Shown in pieces: positions 7,785 to 14,570 of a stretch of DNA of 22,059 nucleotides. This DNA is from Gaiellasilicea sp035553355 (lineage in GTDB: Bacteria; Actinomycetota; Thermoleophilia; Gaiellales; Gaiellaceae). The stretch's first letter is position 1. Every line of letters begins with the position of its first letter. The DNA lies in contig DATMJW010000129.1 in NCBI GenBank assembly GCA_035553355.1, positions 1 through 22,059 of the forward strand. The letters run 5' to 3'. The translations under genes and the position numbers were made by a program. The notes under the pieces were generated by a model. That model was given only the letters and a program-made list of their open reading frames with translations. It did not search any database and had not been told where the DNA came from.

Positions 7785-7968
7785 TCTCCACGAGCGGCCG
7801 CACGGCGTCCTCGAGTCCGGCCTCGCGCGCGACCTCGAGCGCCTGCTCGTAGCTCTCGCGCGCCTTCTCGGGCGCGACGCCCTGCTTCAGCCGGTTGTCG
7901 CCGGTGACGAGCAGCTTCTGGATCCGCGTCCGCGCGCCGTCGGCACCACCTCCCTGCGTCCCCTTCAC
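7720..7968 (-). CDS. Small TPR-like protein (82 aa), function unknown
   Basis: From GTG 7968 to TGA at 7722-7720. After a short N-terminus the sequence is strongly helical: ARTRIQKLLVTGDNRLKQG, then KARESYEQALEVAREAGLED and VRPLVEIRLADLERRR, the spacing and residues of a single TPR-type helix pair. It is therefore likely a small protein-protein interaction module. The ORF overlaps the end of the glycosyltransferase gene tail to tail by 65 bases and is divergent from the receiver-only regulator, with starts 40 bases apart. No Shine-Dalgarno is visible before the GTG. The helical amphipathic pattern makes a chance ORF unlikely, but this is a moderate call. Confidence 0.6.
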   Translation of the reverse strand: MKGTQGGGADGARTRIQKLLVTGDNRLKQGVAPEKARESYEQALEVAREAGLEDAVRPLVEIRLADLERRREEGPPPGGPAH

Positions 7969-8008
7969 ATTTTCAGCCTATCCAGGCAAGATCGGCCGGG
8001 GTCTCAGG

Positions 8009-8392
8009 GTGAGGGCATACGACAACGTCATCCGCGTGGTGATCGCGGACGACCACCGCCTGTTCGCGGACGCGCTCGAGGCGATCCTCGACGCCGACGA
8101 GCGCCTGGCGGTGGTCGGGACCGCACGCGACGGCGCAGAGGCCGTCGAGCTCGCGCGCACCCTCGCCCCCGACGTCGTCCTTCTCGACATCTCGATGCCG
8201 ATCATGGACGGGTTCGCCGCCGCGCGCGCGATCGGGGCGCTCGAGAAGCCGCCGGCGGTGCTGATGCTGACGGGGTCGAACTCGGCACAGGACGTCGACC
8301 GCGCCCGCCGCGCCGGCGCGCGCGGGTACGTCACGAAGGACGACATCGCGGCGACGCTCGTCGACGCCATCGTCGCGGCCGCGCGCCGCTAG
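8009..8392 (+). CDS. Receiver-only response regulator
   Basis: 127 residues from GTG 8009. This is a stand-alone CheY-like receiver closest in look to NarL-family receivers: acidic D14/D15 (VIADDHRLF), phospho-acceptor D60 (VVLLDISMPIMDG), T88 (LMLTGS) and K110 (GYVTKDD) are all present. It stops right after the last receiver helix, with no DNA-binding or other output domain. It may act as a phosphate sink, an allosteric partner or the remnant of a full LuxR-type regulator. The open frame continues upstream to 7895, but residues before YDNVIRVVIADD do not look like a receiver, and that stretch lies antisense to the TPR-like gene. No kinase is adjacent. secG follows after 23 bases. Confidence 0.85.
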   Translation: MRAYDNVIRVVIADDHRLFADALEAILDADERLAVVGTARDGAEAVELARTLAPDVVLLDISMPIMDGFAAARAIGALEKPPAVLMLTGSNSAQDVDRARRAGARGYVTKDDIAATLVDAIVAAARR

Positions 8393-8415
8393 CGCTTCGC
8401 TAGGCTGTCGCCGCG

Positions 8416-8637
8416 ATGATCCAGGTTGCAGCAGTCCTCCAGGTGTTGATCGGCGCCGGCCTCGTCGGGCTGATCCTGATGCACTCCGGCCGCGACACCG
8501 GAATGGGCGGCATGGGCTTCACACCCGCGTCGCAGGGCGGGACGCACATCGTCGAGCGGAACCTGACGCGGCTGACGGTCGTCGTCGGCGTCCTGTTCTT
8601 CCTCAACACCGTCCTGCTGTACCGGCTCCTCGCGTAG
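8416..8637 (+). CDS. secG: Preprotein translocase subunit SecG
   Basis: 73 residues with the SecG layout: helix 1 (VAAVLQVLIGAGLVGLILM), a cytoplasmic loop rich in Gly and Met (GRDTGMGGMGF ... SQGG) and helix 2 (LTRLTVVVGVLFFLNTVLLY). SecG is the small accessory subunit of the SecYEG membrane channel that exports unfolded proteins. The length is normal for the family. A TAGGCT hexamer at 8401-8406 could be a -10 box, 9 bases before the ATG; otherwise the gene may be read through from the regulator 23 bases upstream. Neighbourhood with a tRNA-Leu gene downstream is common in bacteria. Confidence 0.93.
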   Translation: MIQVAAVLQVLIGAGLVGLILMHSGRDTGMGGMGFTPASQGGTHIVERNLTRLTVVVGVLFFLNTVLLYRLLA

Positions 8638-8667
8638 CCGCGCCCGAAGGGGTAGGCGGCGAGCGGC

Positions 8668-8673
8668 TACAAT
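8668..8673 (+). promoter_or_regulatory. -10 box of the tRNA-Leu gene
   Basis: TACAAT matches TATAAT in five of six bases and ends 11 bases before the mature tRNA 5' end, giving a very short 5' leader. The -35 region is poor (CGAAGG at 17-base spacing). Confidence 0.55.
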
Positions 8674-8684
8674 GCCGCTTCCCC

Positions 8685-8768
<84 letters not shown>

Positions 8769-8777
8769 TGCGGGATC

Positions 8778-8801
8778 GAAGGCGGGCTCCGGCCCGCCTT
8801 C
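8778..8801 (+). terminator. Terminator after tRNA-Leu
   Basis: A perfect 10-base stem, GAAGGCGGGC (8778-8787) / GCCCGCCTTC (8792-8801), with a TCCG loop, 9 bases after the tRNA. The tail is only moderately T-rich (GTCTCTGCGTTTCTTG). Confidence 0.7.
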
Positions 8802-8817
8802 GGCGTCTCTGCGTTTC

Positions 8818-8846
8818 TTGACGCCGTCCGGGAGGATCTCTAGCCT
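8818..8846 (+). promoter_or_regulatory. lexA promoter
   Basis: TTGACG (8818-8823), a 17-base spacer and TAGCCT (8841-8846) form a good housekeeping-sigma promoter. The expected transcription start is near 8853, at the left edge of the SOS box. Confidence 0.75.
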
Positions 8847-8852
8847 GTCTGC

Positions 8853-8866
8853 CGAACACACGTTCG
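8853..8866. promoter_or_regulatory. SOS box (LexA operator)
   Basis: CGAACACACGTTCG is a perfect palindromic match to the Gram-positive/actinobacterial SOS box core CGAAC-N4-GTTCG. It sits just after the -10 box, 30 bases before the lexA start, so LexA should repress its own gene here. Confidence 0.9.
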
Positions 8867-8895
8867 ACCGCTCCCGCGACCAAGGAGAACGAGAG

Positions 8896-9537
8896 GTGCT
8901 GACCGCACGCCAGCAGGAGATCTGGGGATTCCTCGTCGAGTACGTCGACCGGCACGGCTACCCCCCGACCGTGCGCGAGATCGGCGAGGCCGTCGGCCTC
9001 GCCTCACCGTCGACCGTGCACGCGCACCTCGCGAACCTCGAGCGGGCGGGGCTGCTCCGCCGCGACCCGACGAAGCCGCGCGCGCTCGAGCTCGTCGGTC
9101 ATCGACGGGCGGCGGCGGCCGGTGCGACGCCCGAGCCCGCTGCCGCAGATGCCGCACCGCGGCTCCCGCTCCTCGGCCAGATCGCGGCGGGCGCGCCGCT
9201 GCTCGCACAGGAGAACGTGGAGGACGAGATCGCGGTGCCGGAGCCGCTCGGCCACGGCGCCGACTTCCTGCTGCGCGTCCGCGGCGACTCGATGATCGAA
9301 GCCGGGATCCTCGACGGCGACACGCTCGTCGTGCAGCGCGCGCAGGAGGCGCGGAACGGCGAGATCGTGGTCGCGCTCGTCGGCGACGACGAGGGCGCGG
9401 ACGAGGCGACCGTGAAGACCTTCTACCGCGAGAACGGGCGCATCCGCCTCCAACCCGAGAACGCGGCGCTCGAGCCGATCTACGCCGACCACGTCCAGAT
9501 CCTCGGCCGCGTCACGGGGGTCTTCCGGAGGCTCTGA
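8896..9537 (+). CDS. lexA: LexA repressor of the SOS response
   Basis: 213 residues from GTG 8896, with GGAG (8884-8887) 8 bases before it. The N-terminal winged helix (about 1-66: LTARQQEIWGFLVEYVDRHG, PPTVREIGEAVGLASPSTVH) binds DNA. After a linker rich in Ala comes the S24-type self-cleavage domain: cleavage site A98-G99 (GQIAAGAP), nucleophile S132 (RGDSMIEAGI) and general base K174 (ATVKTFY). It represses SOS genes until RecA filaments stimulate its autocleavage. The open frame runs further upstream through the promoter and tRNA, so the long version is not the gene. The stop overlaps the start of the next gene by one base (TGATG), implying co-transcription and shared SOS control. Confidence 0.97.
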   Translation: MLTARQQEIWGFLVEYVDRHGYPPTVREIGEAVGLASPSTVHAHLANLERAGLLRRDPTKPRALELVGHRRAAAAGATPEPAAADAAPRLPLLGQIAAGAPLLAQENVEDEIAVPEPLGHGADFLLRVRGDSMIEAGILDGDTLVVQRAQEARNGEIVVALVGDDEGADEATVKTFYRENGRIRLQPENAALEPIYADHVQILGRVTGVFRRL

Positions 9538-9724
9538 TGGGTGTTGCGTACCTGAACAGGACGCTCGACCAGGAGCTCGCGGCGCTCGCACGCGGCGCGA
9601 GCCTCGAGTGCCTCGTCTGCGGCGAGTTCCTGCTCCGCCGCCCGGTCGCCCACGCGTGCCTCGAGTGCGGCTTCCTGCTCTGCGACGGCGTCGAGATCCC
9701 GCAGTCGGAGCTAGAATTCGTGGC

Positions 9725-9737
<13 letters not shown>
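9537..9737 (+). CDS. Small Cys-rich (zinc-ribbon-like) protein, unidentified
   Basis: 66 residues. An N-terminal helix (LNRTLDQELAALARG) is followed by LECLVCGEFLL (C25, C28) and HACLECGFLLC (C41, C44, C49); two CxxC pairs 12 residues apart are the pattern of a compact zinc ribbon. Its start overlaps the lexA stop (TGATG), so it is translated from the lexA mRNA and is likely SOS-induced; a DNA-damage role is inference from position only. The 3' end is unusual: codons for L-E-F near 9711-9720 contain the rnpB -10 box, and the last 13 bases, including the stop, are also the first bases of rnpB. Confidence 0.75.
9712..9717 (+). promoter_or_regulatory. -10 box of rnpB inside the upstream coding sequence
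   Basis: TAGAAT matches TATAAT in five of six bases, and its 3' end is 7 bases before the first base of RNase P helix P1 (9725), exactly where transcription should start. The -35 region is weak (CGTCGA at 9689-9694, spacer 17). It is read as part of the codons for Leu-Glu-Phe of the Cys-rich protein. Confidence 0.6.
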
Positions 9738-10076
<339 letters not shown>

Positions 10077-10078
10077 CC

Positions 10079-10104
10079 GAGAAGCCCCGGCGACGGGGCT
10101 TCTC
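10079..10104 (+). terminator. rnpB terminator
   Basis: Ten-base perfect stem GAGAAGCCCC (10079-10088) / GGGGCTTCTC (10095-10104) with loop GGCGAC, five bases after helix P1 closes. No long T-tract follows (CACTTC). Confidence 0.75.
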
Positions 10105-10194
10105 CACTTCACCATCGACGGGCCGCGCGTCCCGGTTCGTTCGGATTCTGCAAAGCCGCTTGACGCGGCGCACGGCGGGAGGCACGGTCCGCGT

Positions 10195-10653
10195 GTGCTC
10201 GGCACCGTCCTCGTCGCTCTCCTCCTCGGCGTCGCGGCGCCGTCGGCCGCCGTCGACCGCCCCTCGGCCACCGCCGTCGCGCAGCAGGGGTCGCTGAAGG
10301 TCGTCAGCCGTGCGCTCCTCGACGATCGCGGCGGCGAACTGATGGGCACGTGGCTCGACGCGCGTGCGCGCTGCGGCGCGACTCGCCGCCTCCGCGTCTC
10401 GTACGAGATCGACCTCGTCCTCCCGAGCGGGAAGACGATCCGGCGGAGGCCGGCGGCGAAGGCCGCGTCGCTCGAGAACTGCGCCGAGGGCGGCCCGAAC
10501 TTCGGCTTCGCGGTGCGCGCGCGTGCGCTCGGGCTGGCGTGCGCGGACGGCTCGTGGCGTCCCGGCCGGTACTCGATCGGCGTCGCGACGACGGACACGC
10601 GCACCGGGCTGACGGCACACGCGCACCTCTACCACCAGGTCGCGCGCTGCTGA
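10195..10653 (+). CDS. Small secreted protein with four cysteines, unidentified
   Basis: 152 residues from GTG 10195; GGGAGG lies about 11 bases before it. The N-terminus is hydrophobic with small residues (LGTVLVALLLGVAAPSAAVD), a likely Sec signal peptide cut after about residue 18-20. The mature part contains four cysteines (C60, C96, C116, C152), which could form two disulfides, and several beta-prone stretches (RLRVSYEIDLVLPSG, GRYSIGVATTD), suggesting a small beta-sandwich outside the membrane. I do not recognise a family. It is convergent with the sensor kinase gene, with 3 bases between the two stop codons and no terminator between them. Confidence 0.7.
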   Translation: MLGTVLVALLLGVAAPSAAVDRPSATAVAQQGSLKVVSRALLDDRGGELMGTWLDARARCGATRRLRVSYEIDLVLPSGKTIRRRPAAKAASLENCAEGGPNFGFAVRARALGLACADGSWRPGRYSIGVATTDTRTGLTAHAHLYHQVARC

Positions 10654-10656
10654 GCG

Positions 10657-12042
10657 CTACGCGCGGAGGGTGACCTCGACGGCCGTCCCGCGGCCCGGGC
10701 GCGACCGCAGCGCGAACCCGCCGTCGATCGACGCCGCTCGGCGTCGCATGTTCTTGAGGCCCTGGCCGGCAGCGGCCCCCTCGCCGTCGAAGCCGACGCC
10801 GTCGTCGCGCACGATGACCACGCGGCGCGTCCCGCGCTGGCCGATCCTGACCTCGGCGCGCCGTGCGCCAGCGTGCTTGCGGACGTTCGCGAGCCCCTCC
10901 TGCACGATTCGGAAGATCTCGATCTGCTCGTCCGGCGCGAGCAGCATGTTCGTGTCGATGTCGAGCTCGACCTCGAGCGCGCCGTCGGCCGTCAGGAACT
11001 CGACGTAGCGGCGCAGGGCTGCGTCGAACGGCGCATTCCCGCTGGCGGACGAGAGCGCGAGCACCGCGAACCGCGCCTCCTGCTGCGCCGCGGCCGCCGC
11101 CTCCTTCAGCTTCGGGAGCGCCTGCTCGACCGGCGCGCCCGACTCGATCATGCTCGCGTGCGTCGAGACCGCGAAGAGGTACTGCGCGAGCCCGTCGTGG
11201 ATCTCGCGCGCGACGCGTGCGCGCTCCTCCGCGACGGCGCGACCGAACTCCGCGAAGCTGATCGCGCGCCACACCCCGACGAGCAGGAGGCCGTACGCGA
11301 GCACGCGCAGGAAGTCGCCCTGCGAGACGAAGTCCGTCGAGAGGCGCGGCGTGAGCACGTAGTGGAGCTCGGCGAAGAGCGTCAGCGTCGCGCCGAGCGC
11401 CAGCCAGCTGTCGAGGTCCTCGCCGTGGTTCCGGTAGCGGACGGCAAAGCCGACGACGGCGAGGAGCGCGAGCAGGGCCAGGAACGAGAGCGTCACCGTC
11501 AGCTCGAACGGGCGTCCTGCGCCCGCGGTCGGATCGAGCAGCGCGAGCGACGCGTCGAAGCCGTGGAGCGGCAGCCAGATCGCGACGAGCGCGACGAGCA
11601 CGAGCCCGATCCCGATCGAGAGCACGCGTGCGCGTGACGTGATCCTGCGCCCGGGCACGACCGGCGCGAGCGCGATCAGCGTGGCGGCGAGAACGCGGGC
11701 GCCGAGCGCCGCCCACGCCTCGGCCGCGCCCTGCGGGTCGCCGCCGAGGACCGGCGCGACGGCGAACGCGAGCGTGCCGACGCCGGCGACGCAGAACCCG
11801 GCGGCGAGGAGGAGGTCGAGGGTGCGGCCCTCCACGGAGAAGCGCACGCCGGCGAGGATCGCGACGATCGTCGCCGCGAGCACCACCGTCGTGTCGAGCA
11901 CGAGCCGTCCCTCCGGAAGCTCGTAGGTGCTGCGGAGCGACGGGTTCGTCAGGAAGAGCGCCGTCGCGGATCCGAGCAGGGCGACGAGCAGCAGCTCGCC
12001 GACGAGCCACGACTCGAACGTCTCTTTCGCGCTGCGCTGCAC
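10657..12042 (-). CDS. Membrane sensor histidine kinase (HisKA_3)
   Basis: 461 residues from GTG 12042. The first 262 residues form about eight membrane helices (near 15-31, 50-67, 75-96, 115-130, 140-157, 183-202, 213-230, 247-262), a MASE-like integral membrane sensor; the last helix is preceded by HYVLTPRLSTDFVSQGDFLR. The HisKA_3 domain has H282 (AREIHDGLAQYLF) and the HATPase_c domain has the N-box EGLANVRKHAG and G-boxes DDGVGFDG, GQGLKNM and GRGTAVEV. Its partner is surely the LuxR-type regulator that starts 42 bases away on the other strand. AGGGG stands 3 bases before the GTG, closer than usual. The signal sensed is unknown. Confidence 0.93.
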   Translation of the reverse strand: MQRSAKETFESWLVGELLLVALLGSATALFLTNPSLRSTYELPEGRLVLDTTVVLAATIVAILAGVRFSVEGRTLDLLLAAGFCVAGVGTLAFAVAPVLGGDPQGAAEAWAALGARVLAATLIALAPVVPGRRITSRARVLSIGIGLVLVALVAIWLPLHGFDASLALLDPTAGAGRPFELTVTLSFLALLALLAVVGFAVRYRNHGEDLDSWLALGATLTLFAELHYVLTPRLSTDFVSQGDFLRVLAYGLLLVGVWRAISFAEFGRAVAEERARVAREIHDGLAQYLFAVSTHASMIESGAPVEQALPKLKEAAAAAQQEARFAVLALSSASGNAPFDAALRRYVEFLTADGALEVELDIDTNMLLAPDEQIEIFRIVQEGLANVRKHAGARRAEVRIGQRGTRRVVIVRDDGVGFDGEGAAAGQGLKNMRRRAASIDGGFALRSRPGRGTAVEVTLRA

Positions 12043-12045
12043 ATG

Positions 12046-12081
12046 CCCCTAATCGGCAGCACCCCCGCTGCCGATGAGGGG
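12046..12081. promoter_or_regulatory. Inverted repeat between the divergent kinase and regulator genes
   Basis: CCCCTAATCGGCAGC (12046-12060) and GCTGCCGATGAGGGG (12067-12081) are inverted copies with 14 of 15 bases matching and a 6-base C-rich spacer. The repeat fills nearly all of the 42 bases between the two start codons. Each outer end supplies the AGGGG that is the candidate ribosome-binding site of the gene on that side. It could be an operator for the regulator or an RNA hairpin that hides both sites. Confidence 0.7.
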
Positions 12082-12084
12082 AAC

Positions 12085-12729
12085 ATGCCGGAGCGCATCC
12101 TCGTCGTCGACGACCACCCCCTCACCCGCGACGCCCTCGCGTCGCTGCTCGTCCAGGGCGGCTTCGACGTCGTCGGCGAGGCGGCGGACGGCGGCGAGGC
12201 GCTCGAGCTCGCGCAGGCACTCCAGCCCGACCTCGTCCTGCTCGACCTCTCGATGCCGGGGATGGACGGCCTCACCGCCCTGCCGCGTCTTCGCGCAGCG
12301 GCTCCTCGGTGCGAGGTCGTCGTCCTGACGGCGTCCGGGACCGAGGAGAACCTCCTGGCGGCGATCCGCGGCGGCGCCGCCGGGTACCTGCTGAAGAGCG
12401 AGCCCCCGGAGCGGATCGTGGCGTTCCTGCGCGGGGTCCTCGACGGCGAGGCGGCGCTCTCGGGAGAGGTCGCGCGGCGCCTGCTCGAGCAGGTCCGCGT
12501 CGGTGGCCGCATCGGCGGCGGCGTCCCGGAGCACATCGCGCACGCGCTCTCGGCGCGCGAGGTCGAGGTGCTGCTCCTGCTCGACGAGCACCTCTCGACC
12601 GACGACATCGCGAAGCGGCTCTACATCTCCGAGCACACCGTCCGCTCCCACGTGAAGAGCCTGCTCCGGAAGCTCGGCGTGTCGTCGCGACGCGAGGCGC
12701 TCGAGCAGCTCTCGGCCGCACGCGTCTAG
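12085..12729 (+). CDS. NarL/LuxR-family response regulator
   Basis: 214 residues from ATG 12085 (MPERILVVDDHPLTRD). The receiver domain shows D9/D10, D54 (LVLLDLSMPGMDG), T82 (VVLTASG) and K104 (GYLLKSE). The LuxR-type helix-turn-helix is at about 152-214 (LSAREVEVLLLLDEHLSTDD, YISEHTVRSHVKSLLRKLG). An in-frame ATG at 12043 would add 14 residues encoded by the inverted repeat; they do not fit a receiver domain, so the later ATG, which has AGGGG 3 bases before it, is preferred. Partner of the divergent eight-helix kinase. It ends 6 bases before another palindrome. Target genes are unknown. Confidence 0.94.
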   Translation: MPERILVVDDHPLTRDALASLLVQGGFDVVGEAADGGEALELAQALQPDLVLLDLSMPGMDGLTALPRLRAAAPRCEVVVLTASGTEENLLAAIRGGAAGYLLKSEPPERIVAFLRGVLDGEAALSGEVARRLLEQVRVGGRIGGGVPEHIAHALSAREVEVLLLLDEHLSTDDIAKRLYISEHTVRSHVKSLLRKLGVSSRREALEQLSAARV

Positions 12730-12734
12730 CCCGA

Positions 12735-12753
12735 ATCCCCCACCGTGGGGGAT
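12735..12753. promoter_or_regulatory. Palindrome just after the regulator stop codon
   Basis: ATCCCCCAC (12735-12743) and GTGGGGGAT (12745-12753) are perfect 9-base arms around a single C. An RNA hairpin would need a larger loop and has no T-tract, so a protein-binding site is at least as likely as a terminator. It shares TGGGGGAT with the palindrome at 6538-6553. Confidence 0.4.
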
Positions 12754-12850
12754 GCAGTTCCCGAAGCCGGGGCGATGAGGGAGCGCCCGCCGCTGCCGAT
12801 GCTGACGCCAGGTTCCTCCTCTGAGGACGGTGGCGAAAGACAGGTGGCGG

Positions 12851-12870
12851 CGGCCGGCGAAAGCCGGCCG
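12851..12870 (-). terminator. Terminator at the end of the deacetylase gene
   Basis: CGGCCGGC (12851-12858), GAAA loop on the + strand, GCCGGCCG (12863-12870): a perfect 8-base stem directly after the minus-strand TGA (12873-12871). It could serve both convergent genes. The rest of the 141-base gap holds only the palindrome at 12735 and a small TCCTC/GAGGA hairpin. Confidence 0.55.
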
Positions 12871-13779
12871 TCACGCTTTCGGCGGTCGGGTGAAGCCTTC
12901 GTGCGCCGCGGCGACGAGTCGCGGCAACGTCGCGACGTCGTACCCGCCCTCGAGCACGGCGGCAGAGCGCGGGGCGGCCGCCGCGCAGCGCGCGGCGAGC
13001 TCGCCGAAGGCCGCGACCGTGAGCGCGAGGCCGCCGAGCGGGTCGTCGCGGTGCGCGTCGAAGCCGGCCGAGACGAGCACGAGATCGGGAGCGAACGCGA
13101 CGAGCGCCGGCTCGACCTCAGCCTCGAACGCCGCGAGCACCTCGTCGTCGCCCACGCCCGCCGCGAGCGGGACGTTGACCGTCGAAGCGTCGCCCGTCCC
13201 GGGGCCGCCCGTGCCGGGATAGAACGGCCACTGGTGGAGCGAGGCGAAGAGGACGGAGTCGTCGCCGCGGAAGATCGCCTCCGTCCCGTTCCCGTGGTGC
13301 ACGTCGAAGTCGACGATCGCGACGCGTGCGAGGCCGAGCTCGGCCTGGGCGTACCGCGCGGCGATCGCCGCGTTGTTGAGCAGGCAGAACCCCATCGCCC
13401 GATCCGCGGGCGCATGGTGGCCGGGCGGGCGAACGAGCGCGAAACCCTGCCGCTCGACCGCCTCGAGGGCGATCCCGGACGCGAGGAGCGCCGCTTCGAG
13501 GGACGTCGCGGAGACAGGTGTGTCGGCGTCGAGCATCGTCGGCGACCGGATCGCGCGGAGGCGCGCCAGGTGGTCGGGCGTGTGGACGCGCAGGACGTCG
13601 GTTTCGGAGGCGCGCCGCTCCACACGCTCGACGGGGAGCGCAGCGGCGAGGGCCGCGATCCGCCCGCCGTGCTCCGGGTGCGCGCCCGTCGGATGGAGCA
13701 GCGCGAGGTCGGGGTTCGTCAGGAGGTCGATCGCCGCTCCAGCTCGCGCAGCCGCACGGCGAGGCGCCCGAGCCCCCAC
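12871..13779 (-). CDS. Class II-type histone-deacetylase-like amidohydrolase
   Basis: 302 residues if the GTG at 13779 is used. Arginase/deacetylase-fold, zinc-dependent enzyme that removes acyl groups from lysines or acetylated polyamines. Key residues are all present: the catalytic pair H121-H122 (RPPGHHAPADRAMGFCLLNN), zinc ligands D159 and H161 (VDFDVHHGNGTE) and D241 (SAGFDAHRDDPLGG), and Y280 (LEGGYD). Family homology begins only near residue 17 (IDLLTNPDLALLHP), so the true start may lie later, but there is no ATG, GTG or TTG close to that point; the first 61 bases of the chosen frame overlap the exonuclease gene. Third gene of the plsC-exonuclease-deacetylase operon. Bacterial substrate unknown. 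Confidence 0.9.
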   Translation of the reverse strand: MGARAPRRAAARAGAAIDLLTNPDLALLHPTGAHPEHGGRIAALAAALPVERVERRASETDVLRVHTPDHLARLRAIRSPTMLDADTPVSATSLEAALLASGIALEAVERQGFALVRPPGHHAPADRAMGFCLLNNAAIAARYAQAELGLARVAIVDFDVHHGNGTEAIFRGDDSVLFASLHQWPFYPGTGGPGTGDASTVNVPLAAGVGDDEVLAAFEAEVEPALVAFAPDLVLVSAGFDAHRDDPLGGLALTVAAFGELAARCAAAAPRSAAVLEGGYDVATLPRLVAAAHEGFTRPPKA

Positions 13780-14570
13780 TCCTCGGCGAGCCCGGCGCCG
13801 CGGCCCCACGTCGGCTCCTGGTCGTCGAGCGGCGGCAGCGGCGCGCCCGCGTCCATCGTCGCCACCCGCAGGTAGAGCCGCAGCGCTTCGGTCTCGGCGG
13901 CGAAGCGCCCGGCCTCGAGCGCCGCCTCGAGCGACCCGTACTGGCGGAGCACGTCGGCCGCCGTCTTCTCGCCGACCCCGCGCGCACCCGGGATCTTGTC
14001 CGACGGGTCGCCGCGCAGCGCGATGAAGTCGGGCACCTGCCGCGGCTCCACGCCGTAGCGCTGCCGCACCTCCGCCGGGCCGATGCGGGCGAACGCGCCG
14101 CCGCCGCGCTGCGGCTGCAGGATCGTCGTCCTCTCGCTCGCGAGCTGGAACATGTCGCGGTCGCCGCTCGCAACGAGCGCGCGGCCGCCGCGCGCCTCCT
14201 CGGCCGCGACCGCGGATGCGACGAAGTCGTCGGCCTCGTACCCGGCACCCTTCGCGCACGCGAAGCCGATCGCCTCCACGAGCTGCGGCGCGAGGTCGAG
14301 CTGCTCCAGCAGCGCCGCGTCGAACTCGCGCCCGCCCTGGTACCCCGGCAGCTCGACGTGCCGGTACGTGGGCTCGGTGAGCGTGTCCCAGCAGACGACG
14401 ACCGCCCGCGGCGACTCCTCCTCCCACATCCGCAGCAGGACGTTCGCGACGCCGACGAGGAGCCCCGCCTGCCCGCCGTCGCGCCGCTTGAGCGTCTTCG
14501 GGATCGCGTGGTACGCCCGGTGCGCGAAGGAGTCGCCGTCGACGACGAGCAGGGGCGCGTCCGCGCTCAC
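13719..14570 (-). CDS. 5'-3' exonuclease (PolA N-terminal/flap-nuclease family)
   Basis: 283 residues, a stand-alone version of the 5'-3' exonuclease domain of DNA polymerase I, removing RNA primers or flaps. Metal-binding acidic residues are in place: D11 and D13 (LLVVDGDSFAHRAYHA), E112, D114 and D115 (YEADDFVAS), D137 and D139 (ASGDRDMFQL), D188 and D191 (LRGDPSDKIPG), followed by the helix-hairpin-helix GARGVGEKTAADVL. The phosphate-contact motif YRHVELPGYQGGR is also intact. No polymerase domain follows. The GTG start at 14570 overlaps the acyltransferase stop as GTGA. The stop lies inside the deacetylase reading frame, so the three genes form one tightly packed transcript, though their functions do not obviously match. 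Confidence 0.93.
   Translation of the reverse strand: MSADAPLLVVDGDSFAHRAYHAIPKTLKRRDGGQAGLLVGVANVLLRMWEEESPRAVVVCWDTLTEPTYRHVELPGYQGGREFDAALLEQLDLAPQLVEAIGFACAKGAGYEADDFVASAVAAEEARGGRALVASGDRDMFQLASERTTILQPQRGGGAFARIGPAEVRQRYGVEPRQVPDFIALRGDPSDKIPGARGVGEKTAADVLRQYGSLEAALEAGRFAAETEALRLYLRVATMDAGAPLPPLDDQEPTWGRGAGLAEEWGLGRLAVRLRELERRSTS

Noticed and set aside
12754..12850. Possible riboswitch or small RNA in the gap between the regulator and deacetylase genes
   Set aside because: Only a 5-bp TCCTC/GAGGA hairpin is visible. It matches none of the conserved cores I could compare (c-di-GMP, glycine, cobalamin, fluoride, ZTP), and neither flanking gene is oriented to be controlled by it.
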